This document shows positions 43,424-56,419 of a DNA stretch of 64,000 bases, piece by piece. A program made the position numbers and the translations under genes. Source of the DNA: Pseudolysinimonas yzui (GTDB lineage: Bacteria > Actinomycetota > Actinomycetes > Actinomycetales > Microbacteriaceae). The notes below the pieces were generated by a model, which saw only the letters and a list, made by a program, of their open reading frames with translations, made no database searches and was not told the DNA's origin. The DNA lies in the NCBI RefSeq assembly GCF_014653215.1, contig NZ_BNAI01000001.1, forward strand, positions 675,383 to 739,382, read 5' to 3'. Position 1 is the first letter of the stretch; every line of letters begins with the position of its first letter.

Positions 43424-44188
43424 GTGTTGCCGGCCGGGAGCCGTGCCTGGATTGTCACCGGCGGACTCCTGGTTCCGGTCATTCTCGTCGTCGTGTGGTT
43501 CACGATTTCCGCAAGCGGGCTGGTTCCGCTCTATCGCCTGCCGTCGCCGCAGATGGTGTGGGATGCCGCGATCGACATGGTGCAACGGGGGTTACTGCAG
43601 CAATACGCCGCGATCTCGACGCAACGGGTTCTTTTCGGCTTCGGCATCGGCGCGGCCATCGGCATCACCCTGGGCACGATCGTTGGCCTCTCACGGCAGT
43701 TGAGCATCCTGCTGGCGCCGACGATCGGTGCTATCCGCGCCGTGCCGTCACTGGCCTGGGTGCCGCTGCTGGGGATCTACCTCGGCATCGGGGAGGTGCC
43801 GAAGATCGTCCTGATCGCGATCGGTGCCGCGTTCCCGGTCTACACAACGGTCGCGGGTGCCCTTCGGCACGTCGATCGCAATCTCGTCGAGATGGGCCGG
43901 GCATTCGGCCTGTCCCGATTCTCGCTTCTTACGACCGTCCAACTGCCTGCCGTCATTCCTTCGGTGGTCAGCGGCTTGCGGCTCGCGTTGGCGCAGTCGT
44001 GGCTCTTCCTCGTGGCCGCCGAGCTGCTGGCATCGTCGATGGGTCTGGGCTTCCTTCTCATCGACTCGCAGAACAACGGCCGAGTTGATCGGCTGTTCTT
44101 GGCGATCATCTGTCTGGCGATCCTCGGCAAGTTGACGGACGGCCTGATCGGCCTCCTGGAGCGTTGGCTGCTGAAGCACTGGGGTTAG
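43424..44188 (+). CDS. ABC transporter permease (SsuC/TauC-like)
   Basis: A 254-residue inner-membrane protein with six predicted helices. The coupling segment is [34 protein letters not shown], shown here in parts as [11 protein letters not shown] and LPAVIPSV. The GTG at 43424 is the first standard start, but the same frame is open back to 43337 and reads like coding sequence (LSGGAGLDAGTALTLDAAVS). The true N terminus may therefore be longer, using CTG 43337, or a base may be missing near the ATG at 43332. It is the last gene of the importer. Confidence 0.85.
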   Translation: MLPAGSRAWIVTGGLLVPVILVVVWFTISASGLVPLYRLPSPQMVWDAAIDMVQRGLLQQYAAISTQRVLFGFGIGAAIGITLGTIVGLSRQLSILLAPTIGAIRAVPSLAWVPLLGIYLGIGEVPKIVLIAIGAAFPVYTTVAGALRHVDRNLVEMGRAFGLSRFSLLTTVQLPAVIPSVVSGLRLALAQSWLFLVAAELLASSMGLGFLLIDSQNNGRVDRLFLAIICLAILGKLTDGLIGLLERWLLKHWG

Positions 44189-44206
44189 CGGGGCAGCCGC
44201 GTCCTG

Positions 44207-44212
44207 TAGCAT
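44207..44212 (+). promoter_or_regulatory. Candidate -10 (TAGCAT) of the pyr operon
   Basis: TAGCAT lies 56 bases before the pyrR start and would give a leader of about 50 bases containing the PyrR-binding structure. Confidence 0.45.
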
Positions 44213-44229
44213 CGACTCGAAACAGACCA

Positions 44230-44260
44230 CCTTTAAGTCCGTCCAGAGAGACGGGGAAGG
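44230..44260 (+). promoter_or_regulatory. PyrR-binding hairpin overlapping the pyrR Shine-Dalgarno
   Basis: CCGUC (44239-44243), loop CAGAGA and GACGG (44250-44254) match the PyrR-binding loop (CCAGAGAG core). The outer CCUU (44230-44233) can pair with AAGG (44257-44260), part of the AAGGAGG ribosome-binding site. This is the translational-repression layout known for mycobacterial pyr operons. Confidence 0.75.
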
Positions 44261-44268
44261 AGGTCAGG

Positions 44269-44808
44269 ATGACTGCACGCCCCGTGCTGCAGCAGGCTGA
44301 CATCACGCGTGCACTCACCCGCATCGCGCACGAGATCCTCGAGTCGAACCACGGTTCCTCGGATCTGGTGCTTCTCGGCATCCCGACCCGCGGCGTGCTG
44401 CTCGCCGAGCGGATCGCCGGCATCCTCGAACGGCTCGAACCGGGAACCGGGCGGGTCGGCGCGCTCGACGTGACGATGTACCGCGACGATCTGCGCTCCC
44501 AACCGACGCGGAGCCCGCAGCCGACGCGCATCCCCGAAGGGGGCATCGACGGCAAGACGGTCGTGCTCGTCGACGATGTGCTCTACTCGGGCCGCACCAT
44601 CCGGGCCGCGCTCGACGCTCTCAGCGCGCACGGCCGGCCACGCGCGGTGCGGCTCGCGGTGCTCGTCGACCGCGGCCACCGGGAACTGCCGATCCGGGCT
44701 GACTTCGTCGGCAAGAATCTGCCGACCTCGGTCGCCGAGCGCATCAACGTGCGACTGCTCGAGACCGACGGTGAAGATGCGGTCGAGATCGCGGGAGGTG
44801 CCGAGTGA
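44269..44808 (+). CDS. pyrR: Pyrimidine operon regulator / uracil phosphoribosyltransferase PyrR
   Basis: A 179-residue PRT-fold RNA-binding protein. It senses UMP/UTP and binds the leader hairpin of its own operon. The PRPP loop is [21 protein letters not shown], and [13 protein letters not shown] is the conserved N-terminal block. The ATG at 44269 is preceded by AAGGAGG. It is the first gene of a pyrR-pyrB-pyrC-carA-carB-pyrF operon, and its stop overlaps pyrB (GTGA). Confidence 0.96.
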   Translation: MTARPVLQQADITRALTRIAHEILESNHGSSDLVLLGIPTRGVLLAERIAGILERLEPGTGRVGALDVTMYRDDLRSQPTRSPQPTRIPEGGIDGKTVVLVDDVLYSGRTIRAALDALSAHGRPRAVRLAVLVDRGHRELPIRADFVGKNLPTSVAERINVRLLETDGEDAVEIAGGAE

Positions 44809-45749
44809 AGCACCTGCTCTCCACGCGTGACCTCGACCGCGACACCGCGATCGGCATCCTCGACGTCGCCGAAGACATGGCCGACGTCGCTCGCCGGGCC
44901 GTGCCCAAGCTGCCCACGCTGCAGGGCCGCACGGTGGCGAACCTGTTCTTCGAGGACTCGACGCGCACCCGCCTGTCGTTCGAGGCGGCGGCGAAGCGGC
45001 TCTCGGCCGACGTGATCACGCTGAGCGCGAAGGGCTCGAGCGTGCAGAAGGGCGAGAGTCTGAAAGACACCGCCCAGACGGTCGCGGCGATGGGGGTGGA
45101 TGCCGTCGTCATCCGCCACGACGCGTCCGGCGCGGCGCGCACCCTCGCCGACGGCGGCTGGATCGACGCGGCGATCGTCAACGCCGGTGACGGCACGCAC
45201 GAGCACCCCACGCAGGGGCTTCTGGATGCCTACACGATGCGCAAGGCGCGCCACGGCGACGCCTCCCGCGGCAAGGATCTCGACGGTCTGCAGGTGACGA
45301 TCGTCGGCGACATCCTGCACTCCCGCGTCGCGCGCTCAAACCTCTGGCTGCTCACAACGCTCGGTGCCGAGGTGACCCTCGTCGCCCCCGCGACCCTGCT
45401 GCCGACCGGGGCCGCGACCTGGCCGGCAACCGTGCGACACGACCTCGACGAGGCGCTCGCCCAGAACCCGGATGTCGTGATGATGCTGCGCATCCAGAGC
45501 GAACGGATGAACGCGGCCTTCTTCCCCAACGAGCGCGAGTACGCCCGGGAGTGGGGTCTCGACGACGCCCGGTTCGGCCGCCTGCGCCCGGATACCATGG
45601 TGATGCACCCCGGCCCGATGATGCGCGGGCTCGAGATCTCTGCAGGCGCTGCCGATTCAGCCCGCTCGCTCGTGCTCGACCAGGTCACGAACGGGGTCTC
45701 GATACGAATGGCGGTTCTGTACCTCGTGCTCGCTGGCGGTGCCGCATGA
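44805..45749 (+). CDS. pyrB: Aspartate carbamoyltransferase catalytic chain
   Basis: A 314-residue enzyme that joins carbamoyl phosphate and aspartate. The carbamoyl-phosphate motif is [13 protein letters not shown], then [17 protein letters not shown] and [10 protein letters not shown]. No pyrI regulatory-chain gene is present, as usual in actinobacteria. GTG start in a 4-base overlap with pyrR, and ATGA overlap with pyrC. Confidence 0.96.
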   Translation: MKHLLSTRDLDRDTAIGILDVAEDMADVARRAVPKLPTLQGRTVANLFFEDSTRTRLSFEAAAKRLSADVITLSAKGSSVQKGESLKDTAQTVAAMGVDAVVIRHDASGAARTLADGGWIDAAIVNAGDGTHEHPTQGLLDAYTMRKARHGDASRGKDLDGLQVTIVGDILHSRVARSNLWLLTTLGAEVTLVAPATLLPTGAATWPATVRHDLDEALAQNPDVVMMLRIQSERMNAAFFPNEREYAREWGLDDARFGRLRPDTMVMHPGPMMRGLEISAGAADSARSLVLDQVTNGVSIRMAVLYLVLAGGAA

Positions 45750-47044
45750 ACATCCTGATCAAGGCCGCGACTCTTCCTGACGGAACGCGCGCCGACCTCG
45801 CCATCCGTGACGGTGTCTTCGTGGATGCGGGCGGTGCGAAGGCGTCGACGGTGATCGATGCCGACGGACTGCAGGCGCTTCCCGGACTCGTCGACCTGCA
45901 CACTCACCTGCGGGAGCCGGGCTTCGAACAGAGCGAGACGGTGCTCACCGGGTCCCGGGCCGCCGCGGCGGGCGGGTTCACCGCGGTGCACGCGATGGCC
46001 AACACCAGCCCCGTGGCCGACACGGCCGGCGTCGTCGAGCAGGTCGCCTCGTTGGGTGACCAGCACGGCTATGTCACGGTGCGCCCCATCGGGGCGGTGA
46101 CGATCGGCGTGGCGGGGGAGCGGCTCGCCGAGATCGGTGCGATGGCCCGCTCGCGAGCCGCCGTGCGGGTGTTCAGCGATGACGGCAAGTGCGTGCACGA
46201 CGCGCTGCTCATGCGCCGGGCGCTCGAGTACGTCGCCACTTTCGACGGGGTCGTCGCCCAGCACGCGCAGGAGCCGCGGCTCACCGAAGGCGCCCAGATG
46301 AACGAGGGTGCGCTGGCATCCGAACTCGGCCTTGCGGGCTGGCCCGCCGTCGCCGAAGAGGCGATCATCGCCCGCGACGTGCTGCTCGCCGAGGCGGCCG
46401 GCGCCCGGTTGCACGTCTGCCACGTCTCCACGGCGGGAAGCGTCGAGGTCGTCCGCTGGGCGAAGGCTCGCGGCATCCCGGTCACCGCCGAAGTGACGCC
46501 CCATCACCTGCTGCTCACCGAAGACCTCGCCTCGGGCTACGACGCGCGCTACAAGGTGAACCCGCCGTTGCGGCGCAGCGAGGATGTCGACGCCCTCCGC
46601 CACGCCCTCGCCGACGGCACGATCGACATCGTCGCCACCGACCACGCGCCGCATCCCGTGGAGACCAAAGAGGCGGCGTGGGCCGAGGCCTCCTTCGGGA
46701 TGGTCGGGCTCGAGAGCGCGCTGAGCGTCGTGCAGGCCGCGATGGTCGACACCGGGCTGCTCGACTGGGTGGGCGTCGCCCGCGTGCTGTCGAGCGCACC
46801 CGCCGCGATCGGGCGAGTCGACGGCTACGCCGCGGCGTTCCAGATCGGAGCGCCCGCGCACCTCACGCTCGTCGACCCGACGGCTCGCAGCACGTTCGGC
46901 GTCGACCACCTGAAGGGTCGCAGCATCAACTCGCCCTACCTCGGAATCGAACTCCCCGGCCGCGTCGTGACGACGATCCACGGTGGCGTGGCGACCGTGC
47001 TCGACGGCGAACTCCGCGAACCGGAGGAGGTCGCCCGTGGATAG
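45746..47044 (+). CDS. pyrC: Dihydroorotase
   Basis: A 432-residue zinc amidohydrolase that cyclises carbamoyl aspartate. The metal motif is [12 protein letters not shown]. Further blocks are HAMANTSPV, the histidine-containing [10 protein letters not shown] and the Asp of [13 protein letters not shown] class I DHOase like other Gram-positive enzymes. The ATG overlaps the pyrB stop. The 3' end overlaps the next gene by 8 bases. Confidence 0.96.
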   Translation: MNILIKAATLPDGTRADLAIRDGVFVDAGGAKASTVIDADGLQALPGLVDLHTHLREPGFEQSETVLTGSRAAAAGGFTAVHAMANTSPVADTAGVVEQVASLGDQHGYVTVRPIGAVTIGVAGERLAEIGAMARSRAAVRVFSDDGKCVHDALLMRRALEYVATFDGVVAQHAQEPRLTEGAQMNEGALASELGLAGWPAVAEEAIIARDVLLAEAAGARLHVCHVSTAGSVEVVRWAKARGIPVTAEVTPHHLLLTEDLASGYDARYKVNPPLRRSEDVDALRHALADGTIDIVATDHAPHPVETKEAAWAEASFGMVGLESALSVVQAAMVDTGLLDWVGVARVLSSAPAAIGRVDGYAAAFQIGAPAHLTLVDPTARSTFGVDHLKGRSINSPYLGIELPGRVVTTIHGGVATVLDGELREPEEVARG

Positions 47045-47531
47045 GGTCACCCCGGTTCTCGTCATCGCCACGATCGTGGTGCTGGTTTTCGTCGGACTCG
47101 CGTTCGGGTGGCGGGCGCGACGTCGCCGTCAGGCGGCCCTTCCCGCGCTCGAGTCCCCGCCCGCGACGCTCGGGGCCGCCCTGGCCGTCGCCGACGGCTT
47201 CTACGTCGCGACGACCCGCGCCGATGCCCCGACCGACCGGATCGCGGTGCGCGGCCTCGGCTTCCGCGCTCGCGCGGGAGTCGCCGTGCATCCGGAAGGC
47301 GTCGTCCTCAGCATCGCCGGGCAGCCGGATGCCTTCATCCCGACGTCGGCGATCGTCGGGGTCGGCCGGGCCGCGTGGACGATCGACCGCGTCGTCGGTC
47401 AGGACGGCCTCGTCTTCGTTCGCTGGAGCTTCGGCGGCACGCACGTCGACACCAACCTGCGGGTCGCGGAGCCCACGGCTCTCGTGAACGCGCTGCAGAC
47501 CATCGCCCCTGCTTCGAAGGAGGCCGCATGA
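47037..47531 (+). CDS. Membrane protein of the pyr operon (Rv1382-like)
   Basis: A 164-residue protein with one N-terminal membrane helix (about 6-24), a basic RARRRRQ anchor and a cytoplasmic beta-rich domain resembling a PH-like fold. An unnamed membrane protein (Rv1382 in M. tuberculosis) sits at the same place between pyrC and carA in many actinobacteria. The role is unknown. GTG start behind GGAGGAGG, overlapping pyrC by 8 bases, with ATGA overlap to carA. The fixed position suggests a function linked to pyrimidine synthesis or its enzyme complex. Confidence 0.8.
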   Translation: MDRVTPVLVIATIVVLVFVGLAFGWRARRRRQAALPALESPPATLGAALAVADGFYVATTRADAPTDRIAVRGLGFRARAGVAVHPEGVVLSIAGQPDAFIPTSAIVGVGRAAWTIDRVVGQDGLVFVRWSFGGTHVDTNLRVAEPTALVNALQTIAPASKEAA

Positions 47532-48663
47532 CCGACCAAGCTGTGCTCGTGCTGGAAGACGGCACCCGCTACGAGGGCCGCGCCTACGGCGCCCGCGGCC
47601 GCACCCTCGGGGAGGCCGTCTTCGCCACCGGCATGACGGGCTACCAGGAGACCCTCACCGACCCCTCGTACGCCGGGCAGATCGTCGTGCAGACCGCACC
47701 GCACATCGGCAACACCGGCATGAACGACGAAGACCCCGAGTCACGGCGCATCTGGGTCGCCGGCTACGTCGTGCGCGACCCCTCGCGGGTGGTCAGCAAC
47801 TTCCGCGCCAAGCGGTCGCTCGACGCCGAACTCACCGACACCGGCATCGTCGGCATCTCCGGCATCGACACCCGCGCCGTCACCCGGCGGCTGCGCGACT
47901 CGGGCGCGATGCGCGCGGGCGTCTTCTCGGGAGCGGATGCCGCCCTCACCGCCGACGAGCAGCTCGCGATCGTACGCGCCGCCCCGCCGATGACCGGTCG
48001 CAACCTCTCCGCCGAGGTCTCGGTCACCGAGCCGGTGGTCACCCCGGCGGTGGGGGAGAAGATCGGCAACCTCGCGATTCTCGACCTGGGCATCAAGCAG
48101 TCCACCGTCGACAACCTCGCCGAGCGGGGGTTCGAGGTGCACGTGCTGCCGCAGAACGTCACGCTCGAGCAGGTGCTGGCGATCGACCCGGTCGCCGCGT
48201 TCTACAGCAACGGCCCCGGCGACCCGGAAGCCTCCGACGCCCACGTCGCGCTGCTGCGCGAGCTGCTCGACCGGAAGCTGCCGTTCTTCGGCATCTGCTT
48301 CGGCAACCAGCTACTAGGGCGTGCGCTCGGCTTCGGCACCTACAAGCTGCCGTTCGGGCATCGCGGCATCAACCAGCCTGTGCTCGACAAGACCACCGGC
48401 AAGGTCGAGATCACCGCGCACAACCACGGCTTCGCGGTCGACGCCCCCCTCGACGGGCCGGTCGAATCGCCGAACGGCTACGGCCGCGTCGAGGTCAGTC
48501 ACGTCGGCCTCAACGACCAGGTGGTCGAGGGGCTACGAGCGCTCGACATCCCCGCCTTCTCGGTGCAGTACCACCCGGAGGCCGCGGCCGGTCCGCACGA
48601 TGCCAACTACCTGTTCGATCGCTTCCGAGACATGGTCCTCGAGAACCAGAAGGACTCCAAGTA

Positions 48664-48664
<1 letters not shown>
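47528..48664 (+). CDS. carA: Carbamoyl-phosphate synthase small (glutaminase) subunit
   Basis: A 378-residue subunit that supplies ammonia to CarB. The N-terminal domain shows [20 protein letters not shown]. The class I glutaminase domain has the nucleophile Cys in [16 protein letters not shown], then [10 protein letters not shown] and the His-Glu pair in [13 protein letters not shown]. The ATG overlaps the previous stop and the last base of its stop starts carB (TAATG). Confidence 0.97.
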
Positions 48665-51986
<3,322 letters not shown>

Positions 51987-51990
<4 letters not shown>

Positions 51991-52814
51991 CGTTCGCCAC
52001 GCGGCTGCTCACGACTCTCACCGAGTCGGGGCAGCTGTGCGTCGGCATCGACCCGCACGCCGGGCTGCTGGCGACCTGGGGCCTGCCGGACTCGGCGGCC
52101 GGGGTGCGTGAGTTCGGACTGAAGACCGTGGATGCCGTGGCCGGCCGAGCGGGGATCGTCAAGCCGCAGGTCGCATTCTTCGAACGGCATGGGTCGGCAG
52201 GTTACGCCGCCCTCGAGGAGGTGCTGGCAGCCGCCCGCGCTGCCGGGCTGTTCGTGATCGCCGATGCGAAGCGCGGCGACATCGGCTCGACCGTCGATGC
52301 CTACGGCGAAGCCTGGTTGTCGCCGGGCTCGCCGCTCGAGGCCGACGCGATGACGGCGTACGCCTACCAGGGGCTCGGATCACTGCGCGGGGTGCTCGAC
52401 CTCGCCGAGCAGCACGGCAAGGGCGTCATCGTCGTCACGGCGACGTCGAATCCGGAGGCGGTCGCGACGCAGACCGCGGTCCGTTCCGACGGCCGCACCG
52501 TCGCGGCGGGGATCGCTGCCGAAGTCGCGACCCTGCCGGGTACCGGGGGTCTGGTGCTGGGTGCGACGATCCGCCTCGGCGACTACGGCATCGCGCCCGA
52601 GTCGCTCGCCGGCATTCCGATTCTCGCCCCCGGATTCGGTGCTCAGGGCGCCCGGCTGGCCGACCTCAGCGCGCTATTCGAAGCCGCAGCGCCGCAGGTC
52701 GCCGCCCACGTCTCCCGCGAGATCCTCGGAGCGGGCCCCGACGGCATCGTCGCGGCGATCGACCGCGCTCAGGCCGAACTGCGGGCCCTGCCCTCGGTAG
52801 GCGGCGCCGCGTGA
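51987..52814 (+). CDS. pyrF: Orotidine 5'-phosphate decarboxylase (type 2)
   Basis: A 275-residue enzyme that completes UMP synthesis. The opening [12 protein letters not shown] and [11 protein letters not shown] fit the longer type 2 OMP decarboxylases of actinobacteria. The catalytic block is [15 protein letters not shown], with Lys-Asp pairs, and [11 protein letters not shown] forms the phosphate-binding loop. The ATG at 51987 overlaps carB; its stop overlaps the gmk start (GTGA). No pyrD or pyrE gene is in this operon. Confidence 0.95.
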
Positions 52815-53710
52815 AGCCCCCCGAGGTCGACCGGGCCGCCGGATCCCGTGCCGCCGTCGCCGCACGCCGGGCGCGCGCCGAAGTGAAGCGGCAGGTCGCG
52901 TCGCGGGAACGCACGGCGCTCGACGTCGCCGAGACGGCGTGGGCGGGTGAGCCGACCGCTCCCGAAGCGACCCTGCGCGTCACCGAGCTGCTCAAGAGCG
53001 TGCCGACCCTCGGCCCGACCCGCACCGAACGCGTCATGGCGGAACTCGGCATCTCGCCCTCGAAGCGCGTCGGCGGGCTCGGCGTGCGACAACGTGCCGT
53101 GCTGCGCGACTACCTCGAACGCCGTGAGGGCGCGAAGCGGCGCAGCCGGCTCGTGGTGCTCGCCGGACCGACGGCGGTGGGCAAAGGCACCGTCTCGCGG
53201 CACATCCGCGAGACGTATCCCGATGTGTTGCTGAGCGTCTCGGCGACGACCCGGCCGCCGCGACCGGGGGAGGTCGACGGCGAGCACTACTACTTCGTCA
53301 GCGACGCCGAGTTCGACGCGATGATCGCCCGCGGCGAGCTCCTCGAGCATGCGACGGTGCACAACGCGTCCCGATACGGCACGCCGCGGCCGCCGATCGA
53401 CCGGGCACTGGCCGAAGGCAAGAGCGTGCTGCTCGAGATCGACCTGCAGGGAGCCCGTGCCGTCAAGGCGGCGATGCCAGAGGCGCTCCTGGTCTTCCTG
53501 CTGCCGCCCACCTGGGACGAGCTGGTGCGCCGACTGGTCGGACGGGGCACCGAAAGCGCCGAAGAACAGCAGCGCCGGCTGGACACCGCGAAAGTCGAAC
53601 TCGCGGCCCAAGACGAGTTCGATGTGAAAGTCGTGAACCGCGACGTCGGCCAAGCTGCGCGCGAGGTCGTAGAATTGTTGGATGTGCCTGCAACAGGCAC
53701 TGCGCCTTAA
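52811..53710 (+). CDS. gmk: Fusion of mIHF-like nucleoid protein and guanylate kinase
   Basis: A 299-residue, two-domain protein. Residues about 1-105 match the actinobacterial integration host factor m[51 protein letters not shown] and [10 protein letters not shown]. Residues 112-295 form a complete guanylate kinase with Walker [10 protein letters not shown] (119-127) and [19 protein letters not shown]. The kinase converts GMP to GDP. In mycobacteria mihF and gmk are adjacent separate genes (Rv1388, Rv1389). No stop or internal start separates the halves here. It overlaps pyrF by 4 bases. Confidence 0.95.
   Translation: MKPPEVDRAAGSRAAVAARRARAEVKRQVASRERTALDVAETAWAGEPTAPEATLRVTELLKSVPTLGPTRTERVMAELGISPSKRVGGLGVRQRAVLRDYLERREGAKRRSRLVVLAGPTAVGKGTVSRHIRETYPDVLLSVSATTRPPRPGEVDGEHYYFVSDAEFDAMIARGELLEHATVHNASRYGTPRPPIDRALAEGKSVLLEIDLQGARAVKAAMPEALLVFLLPPTWDELVRRLVGRGTESAEEQQRRLDTAKVELAAQDEFDVKVVNRDVGQAAREVVELLDVPATGTAP
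53670..53675 (+). promoter_or_regulatory. Candidate -10 (TAGAAT) within gmk, before rpoZ
   Basis: TAGAAT is followed 8 bases later by a perfect hairpin (GTGCCTG at 53684-53690 with CAGGCAC at 53694-53700), which lies near the gmk 3' end. The rpoZ start is 60 bases further. It could be an internal promoter with a structured leader. Confidence 0.35.
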
Positions 53711-53735
53711 CCGGCATCAGACTTAGGGAGACCCC

Positions 53736-53993
53736 ATGGCCGATCGCACCAGCGGCATCATCGACCCGCCCATCGACGAACTGCTCTCGAAGGTCGACTC
53801 GAAGTACCAGCTCGTGATCTTCGCCTCGAAGCGCGCGCGTCAGATCAACGACTACTACGCCGACCTGCATGAGGGTTCGCTGTTCGACAACGTCGGCCCG
53901 CTCGTCGACTCGACGATCGACGACAAGCCGCTGTCGGTCGCGATGCACGAGATCAACGAGGACAAGCTCGTCCTCAAGCCCATCGCAGAGTAA
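53736..53993 (+). CDS. rpoZ: RNA polymerase omega subunit
   Basis: An 85-residue subunit that aids assembly of beta-prime. It has [32 protein letters not shown] (given here in parts: [14 protein letters not shown] and [13 protein letters not shown]) and ends [11 protein letters not shown]. This matches short actinobacterial omega. A Shine-Dalgarno (AGGGAG) precedes the ATG. It sits between gmk and coaBC, as in mycobacteria. Confidence 0.95.
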   Translation: MADRTSGIIDPPIDELLSKVDSKYQLVIFASKRARQINDYYADLHEGSLFDNVGPLVDSTIDDKPLSVAMHEINEDKLVLKPIAE

Positions 53994-54012
53994 GCGCTTC
54001 AGCGCACAGCGG

Positions 54013-55206
54013 ATGAACGTCGTCGTCGGCATCACCGGCGGCATCGCGGCCTACAAGGCCGTCGGCGTCGTGCGTGCCCTCGTGCTCGCCGGCCACGACG
54101 TGCACGTCGTGGCGACCGAGAACGCGCTGCGGTTCGTCGGGCGCCCGACCCTCGAGGCGATCAGCCGCAACCTCGTGCACAGCGACCTCTACGAAGGCGT
54201 CGCCGAGGTGCGTCACGTCGCCATCGGCCAGGCGGCCGACCTGATCATCGTCGCTCCGGCGACCGCCAACACGATCGCGAAGATCGCGGCGGGCTTCGCC
54301 GACGACCTGCTCGGCAACACGATCCTCGCCAGCACGGCGCCGCTCGTCGTGGCTCCGGCGATGCACACCGAGATGTGGAACAACTCAGCGACCGTGGCGA
54401 ACATCGCGACCCTGCGGGAACGCGGCATCCACGTCGTCGGCCCCGCGTCAGGCCAGCTCACGGGCACCGACAGCGGCCCCGGCCGCATGGTGGAGCCCGA
54501 CGAGATCGTCGCCGCCGCCCTCGCGGTGGTCGGCCCGCGTGATCTGACCGGCCGCCGCATCCTCGTCACCGCGGGGGGCACCCGCGAACCGCTCGATCCG
54601 GTGCGCTTCATCGGCAACCGGTCGAGCGGGCGCCAGGGCGTCGCGATCGCCCGCGCCGCTGCCGACCGCGGGGCCGAGGTCGTGCTGCTCGTCGCCAACA
54701 TCGACGACGGCGTTCTGGATGCCCACCCGGCGGGGCTGACGGTGCGGCACGTCTCGACGACCGCCGAGCTGCGCGAGGCCGCACTCCAGGAGGCGCAGTC
54801 CGCGGATGTCGTGGTGATGGCGGCGGCCGTCGCCGACTACCGCCCCGAGACCGTGGCTGAGGGCAAGATCAAGAAGGAGACGCAGGGCGACGTGCTCGAC
54901 CTGCGGCTCGTGCGCAACCCCGACATCCTCAAAGAGCTCACCTCGGCGCGCCGCGACGGGCAGACGATCATCGGCTTCGCGGCCGAGACCGAGGCCGACC
55001 CGGATGCCCTGCTGGAGCTGGGCCGGGCGAAAGCGGCCCGCAAGGGCGTCGACCTCCTGGTTATCAACAGGGTCGGCTGGACCGAGGGTTTCGGCACAGA
55101 GCGTAACGACGTCGTCGTCGTGACGGGTGGCGGCGATAGAGTGACCGAGGCGTCGGGCTCCAAGTCCGAGATCGCCGACCGCATCCTGGACCTCATCGTC
55201 CCCTAG
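54013..55206 (+). CDS. coaBC: Bifunctional phosphopantothenoylcysteine decarboxylase / synthetase
   Basis: A 397-residue, two-domain enzyme of coenzyme A synthesis. The CoaC flavoprotein half shows [20 protein letters not shown] and the [18 protein letters not shown] block. APAMHTEMW supplies the substrate-loop Asn-like site. The CoaB half starts at [20 protein letters not shown] with SSGRQG. The ATG at 54013 is 19 bases after rpoZ. metK follows after 16 bases with an unusual start. Confidence 0.95.
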   Translation: MNVVVGITGGIAAYKAVGVVRALVLAGHDVHVVATENALRFVGRPTLEAISRNLVHSDLYEGVAEVRHVAIGQAADLIIVAPATANTIAKIAAGFADDLLGNTILASTAPLVVAPAMHTEMWNNSATVANIATLRERGIHVVGPASGQLTGTDSGPGRMVEPDEIVAAALAVVGPRDLTGRRILVTAGGTREPLDPVRFIGNRSSGRQGVAIARAAADRGAEVVLLVANIDDGVLDAHPAGLTVRHVSTTAELREAALQEAQSADVVVMAAAVADYRPETVAEGKIKKETQGDVLDLRLVRNPDILKELTSARRDGQTIIGFAAETEADPDALLELGRAKAARKGVDLLVINRVGWTEGFGTERNDVVVVTGGGDRVTEASGSKSEIADRILDLIVP

Positions 55207-55222
55207 CCCTTCGGAGTTCCCG

Positions 55223-56413
55223 CTGAGCCTTCGCCTGTTCACCTCTGAGTCGGTCACCGAGGGGCACCCCGACAAGATCTGCGACCAGGTCAGCGACTCG
55301 ATCCTCGACGCGATGCTGGCGGTCGACCCGGCGGCGCGTGTCGCCGTCGAGACGCTCGTCACGACCGGTCTCGTGCACGTCGCCGGTGAGGTGACGACGA
55401 CGAGCTACGTCGACATCCCGGGCATCGTGCGCAAGACGATCACCGACATCGGCTACACCGGCTCCGACGTCTGGTTCGACGGCCGGTCGTGCGGCGTCGA
55501 GATCTCGATCGGCGGTCAGTCGCCCGACATCGCCCAGGGCGTCGACCACGCGTTCGAGGCGCGCGAGGGCACGAGCGTCGACGACCTCGACCGCCAGGGT
55601 GCCGGCGATCAGGGCATCATGTTCGGCTACGCCACCAACGAGACCCCGGTTCTCATGCCGCTGCCGATCTGGCTCGCGCACCGGATGTCGGAGCGGCTCG
55701 CCCTGGTGCGGCACGAGGGGATCGTCGACTTCCTGCGCCCCGACGGCAAGACGCAGGTGACGATCGGCTACGACGGCACCACCCCGGCGAGCGTCGAGAC
55801 CGTCGTCGTCTCGACCCAGCACTCGCCCGATGTCGACACGGCGACCCTGCGGGCCGAGGTGGAGCGCCTGGTCATCCGTCCCGTGCTCGACCTCGTCGAC
55901 CTGCCGTCGGCCGACGCGCGCGTGCTCATCAACCCGACCGGCCGGTTCGAGATCGGCGGCCCGCACGGCGACGCCGGGCTCACCGGCCGCAAGATCATCG
56001 TCGACACCTATGGCGGCGCCGCCCGTCACGGTGGCGGGGCCTTCTCGGGTAAGGATCCGTCGAAGGTCGACCGGTCGGCTGCCTACGCCCTGCGCTGGGT
56101 CGCCAAGAACGCCGTCGCGGCGGGGCTGGCCGACCGCCTCGAGGTGCAGGTCGCCTACGCGATCGGCACCGCCTCGCCCGTCGGGCTCTACGTCGAGACC
56201 TTCGGCAGCGGGCACGTGAGCGATGAGGCGATCATCGGCGCGATCCGCGAGGTGTTCGATCTGCGTCCGGCGGCGATCATCCGCGATCTGAAGCTATTGC
56301 GGCCGATCTACGCCGCCACCGCCTCGTACGGGCACTTCGGCCGCGAACTGCCGGAGTTCACCTGGGAGGCCACCGACCGCGTCGACGACCTCCGCGCCGC
56401 CGCCGGACTGTAG
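55223..56413 (+). CDS. metK: S-adenosylmethionine synthetase with probable CUG start
   Basis: A 396-residue enzyme that makes SAM from methionine and ATP. The essential N-terminal motif [20 protein letters not shown] is encoded from 55248. The only start that keeps it and gives the family N terminus (SLRLFTSES) is CTG at 55223, with GGAG at 55213-55216. The first ATG/GTG/TTG in frame (55313) would remove the HPDK motif and 30 residues. Further blocks are [23 protein letters not shown] and [16 protein letters not shown]. Length with the CTG start equals the family norm. Confidence 0.93.
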   Translation: MSLRLFTSESVTEGHPDKICDQVSDSILDAMLAVDPAARVAVETLVTTGLVHVAGEVTTTSYVDIPGIVRKTITDIGYTGSDVWFDGRSCGVEISIGGQSPDIAQGVDHAFEAREGTSVDDLDRQGAGDQGIMFGYATNETPVLMPLPIWLAHRMSERLALVRHEGIVDFLRPDGKTQVTIGYDGTTPASVETVVVSTQHSPDVDTATLRAEVERLVIRPVLDLVDLPSADARVLINPTGRFEIGGPHGDAGLTGRKIIVDTYGGAARHGGGAFSGKDPSKVDRSAAYALRWVAKNAVAAGLADRLEVQVAYAIGTASPVGLYVETFGSGHVSDEAIIGAIREVFDLRPAAIIRDLKLLRPIYAATASYGHFGRELPEFTWEATDRVDDLRAAAGL

Positions 56414-56419
56414 CCACCG

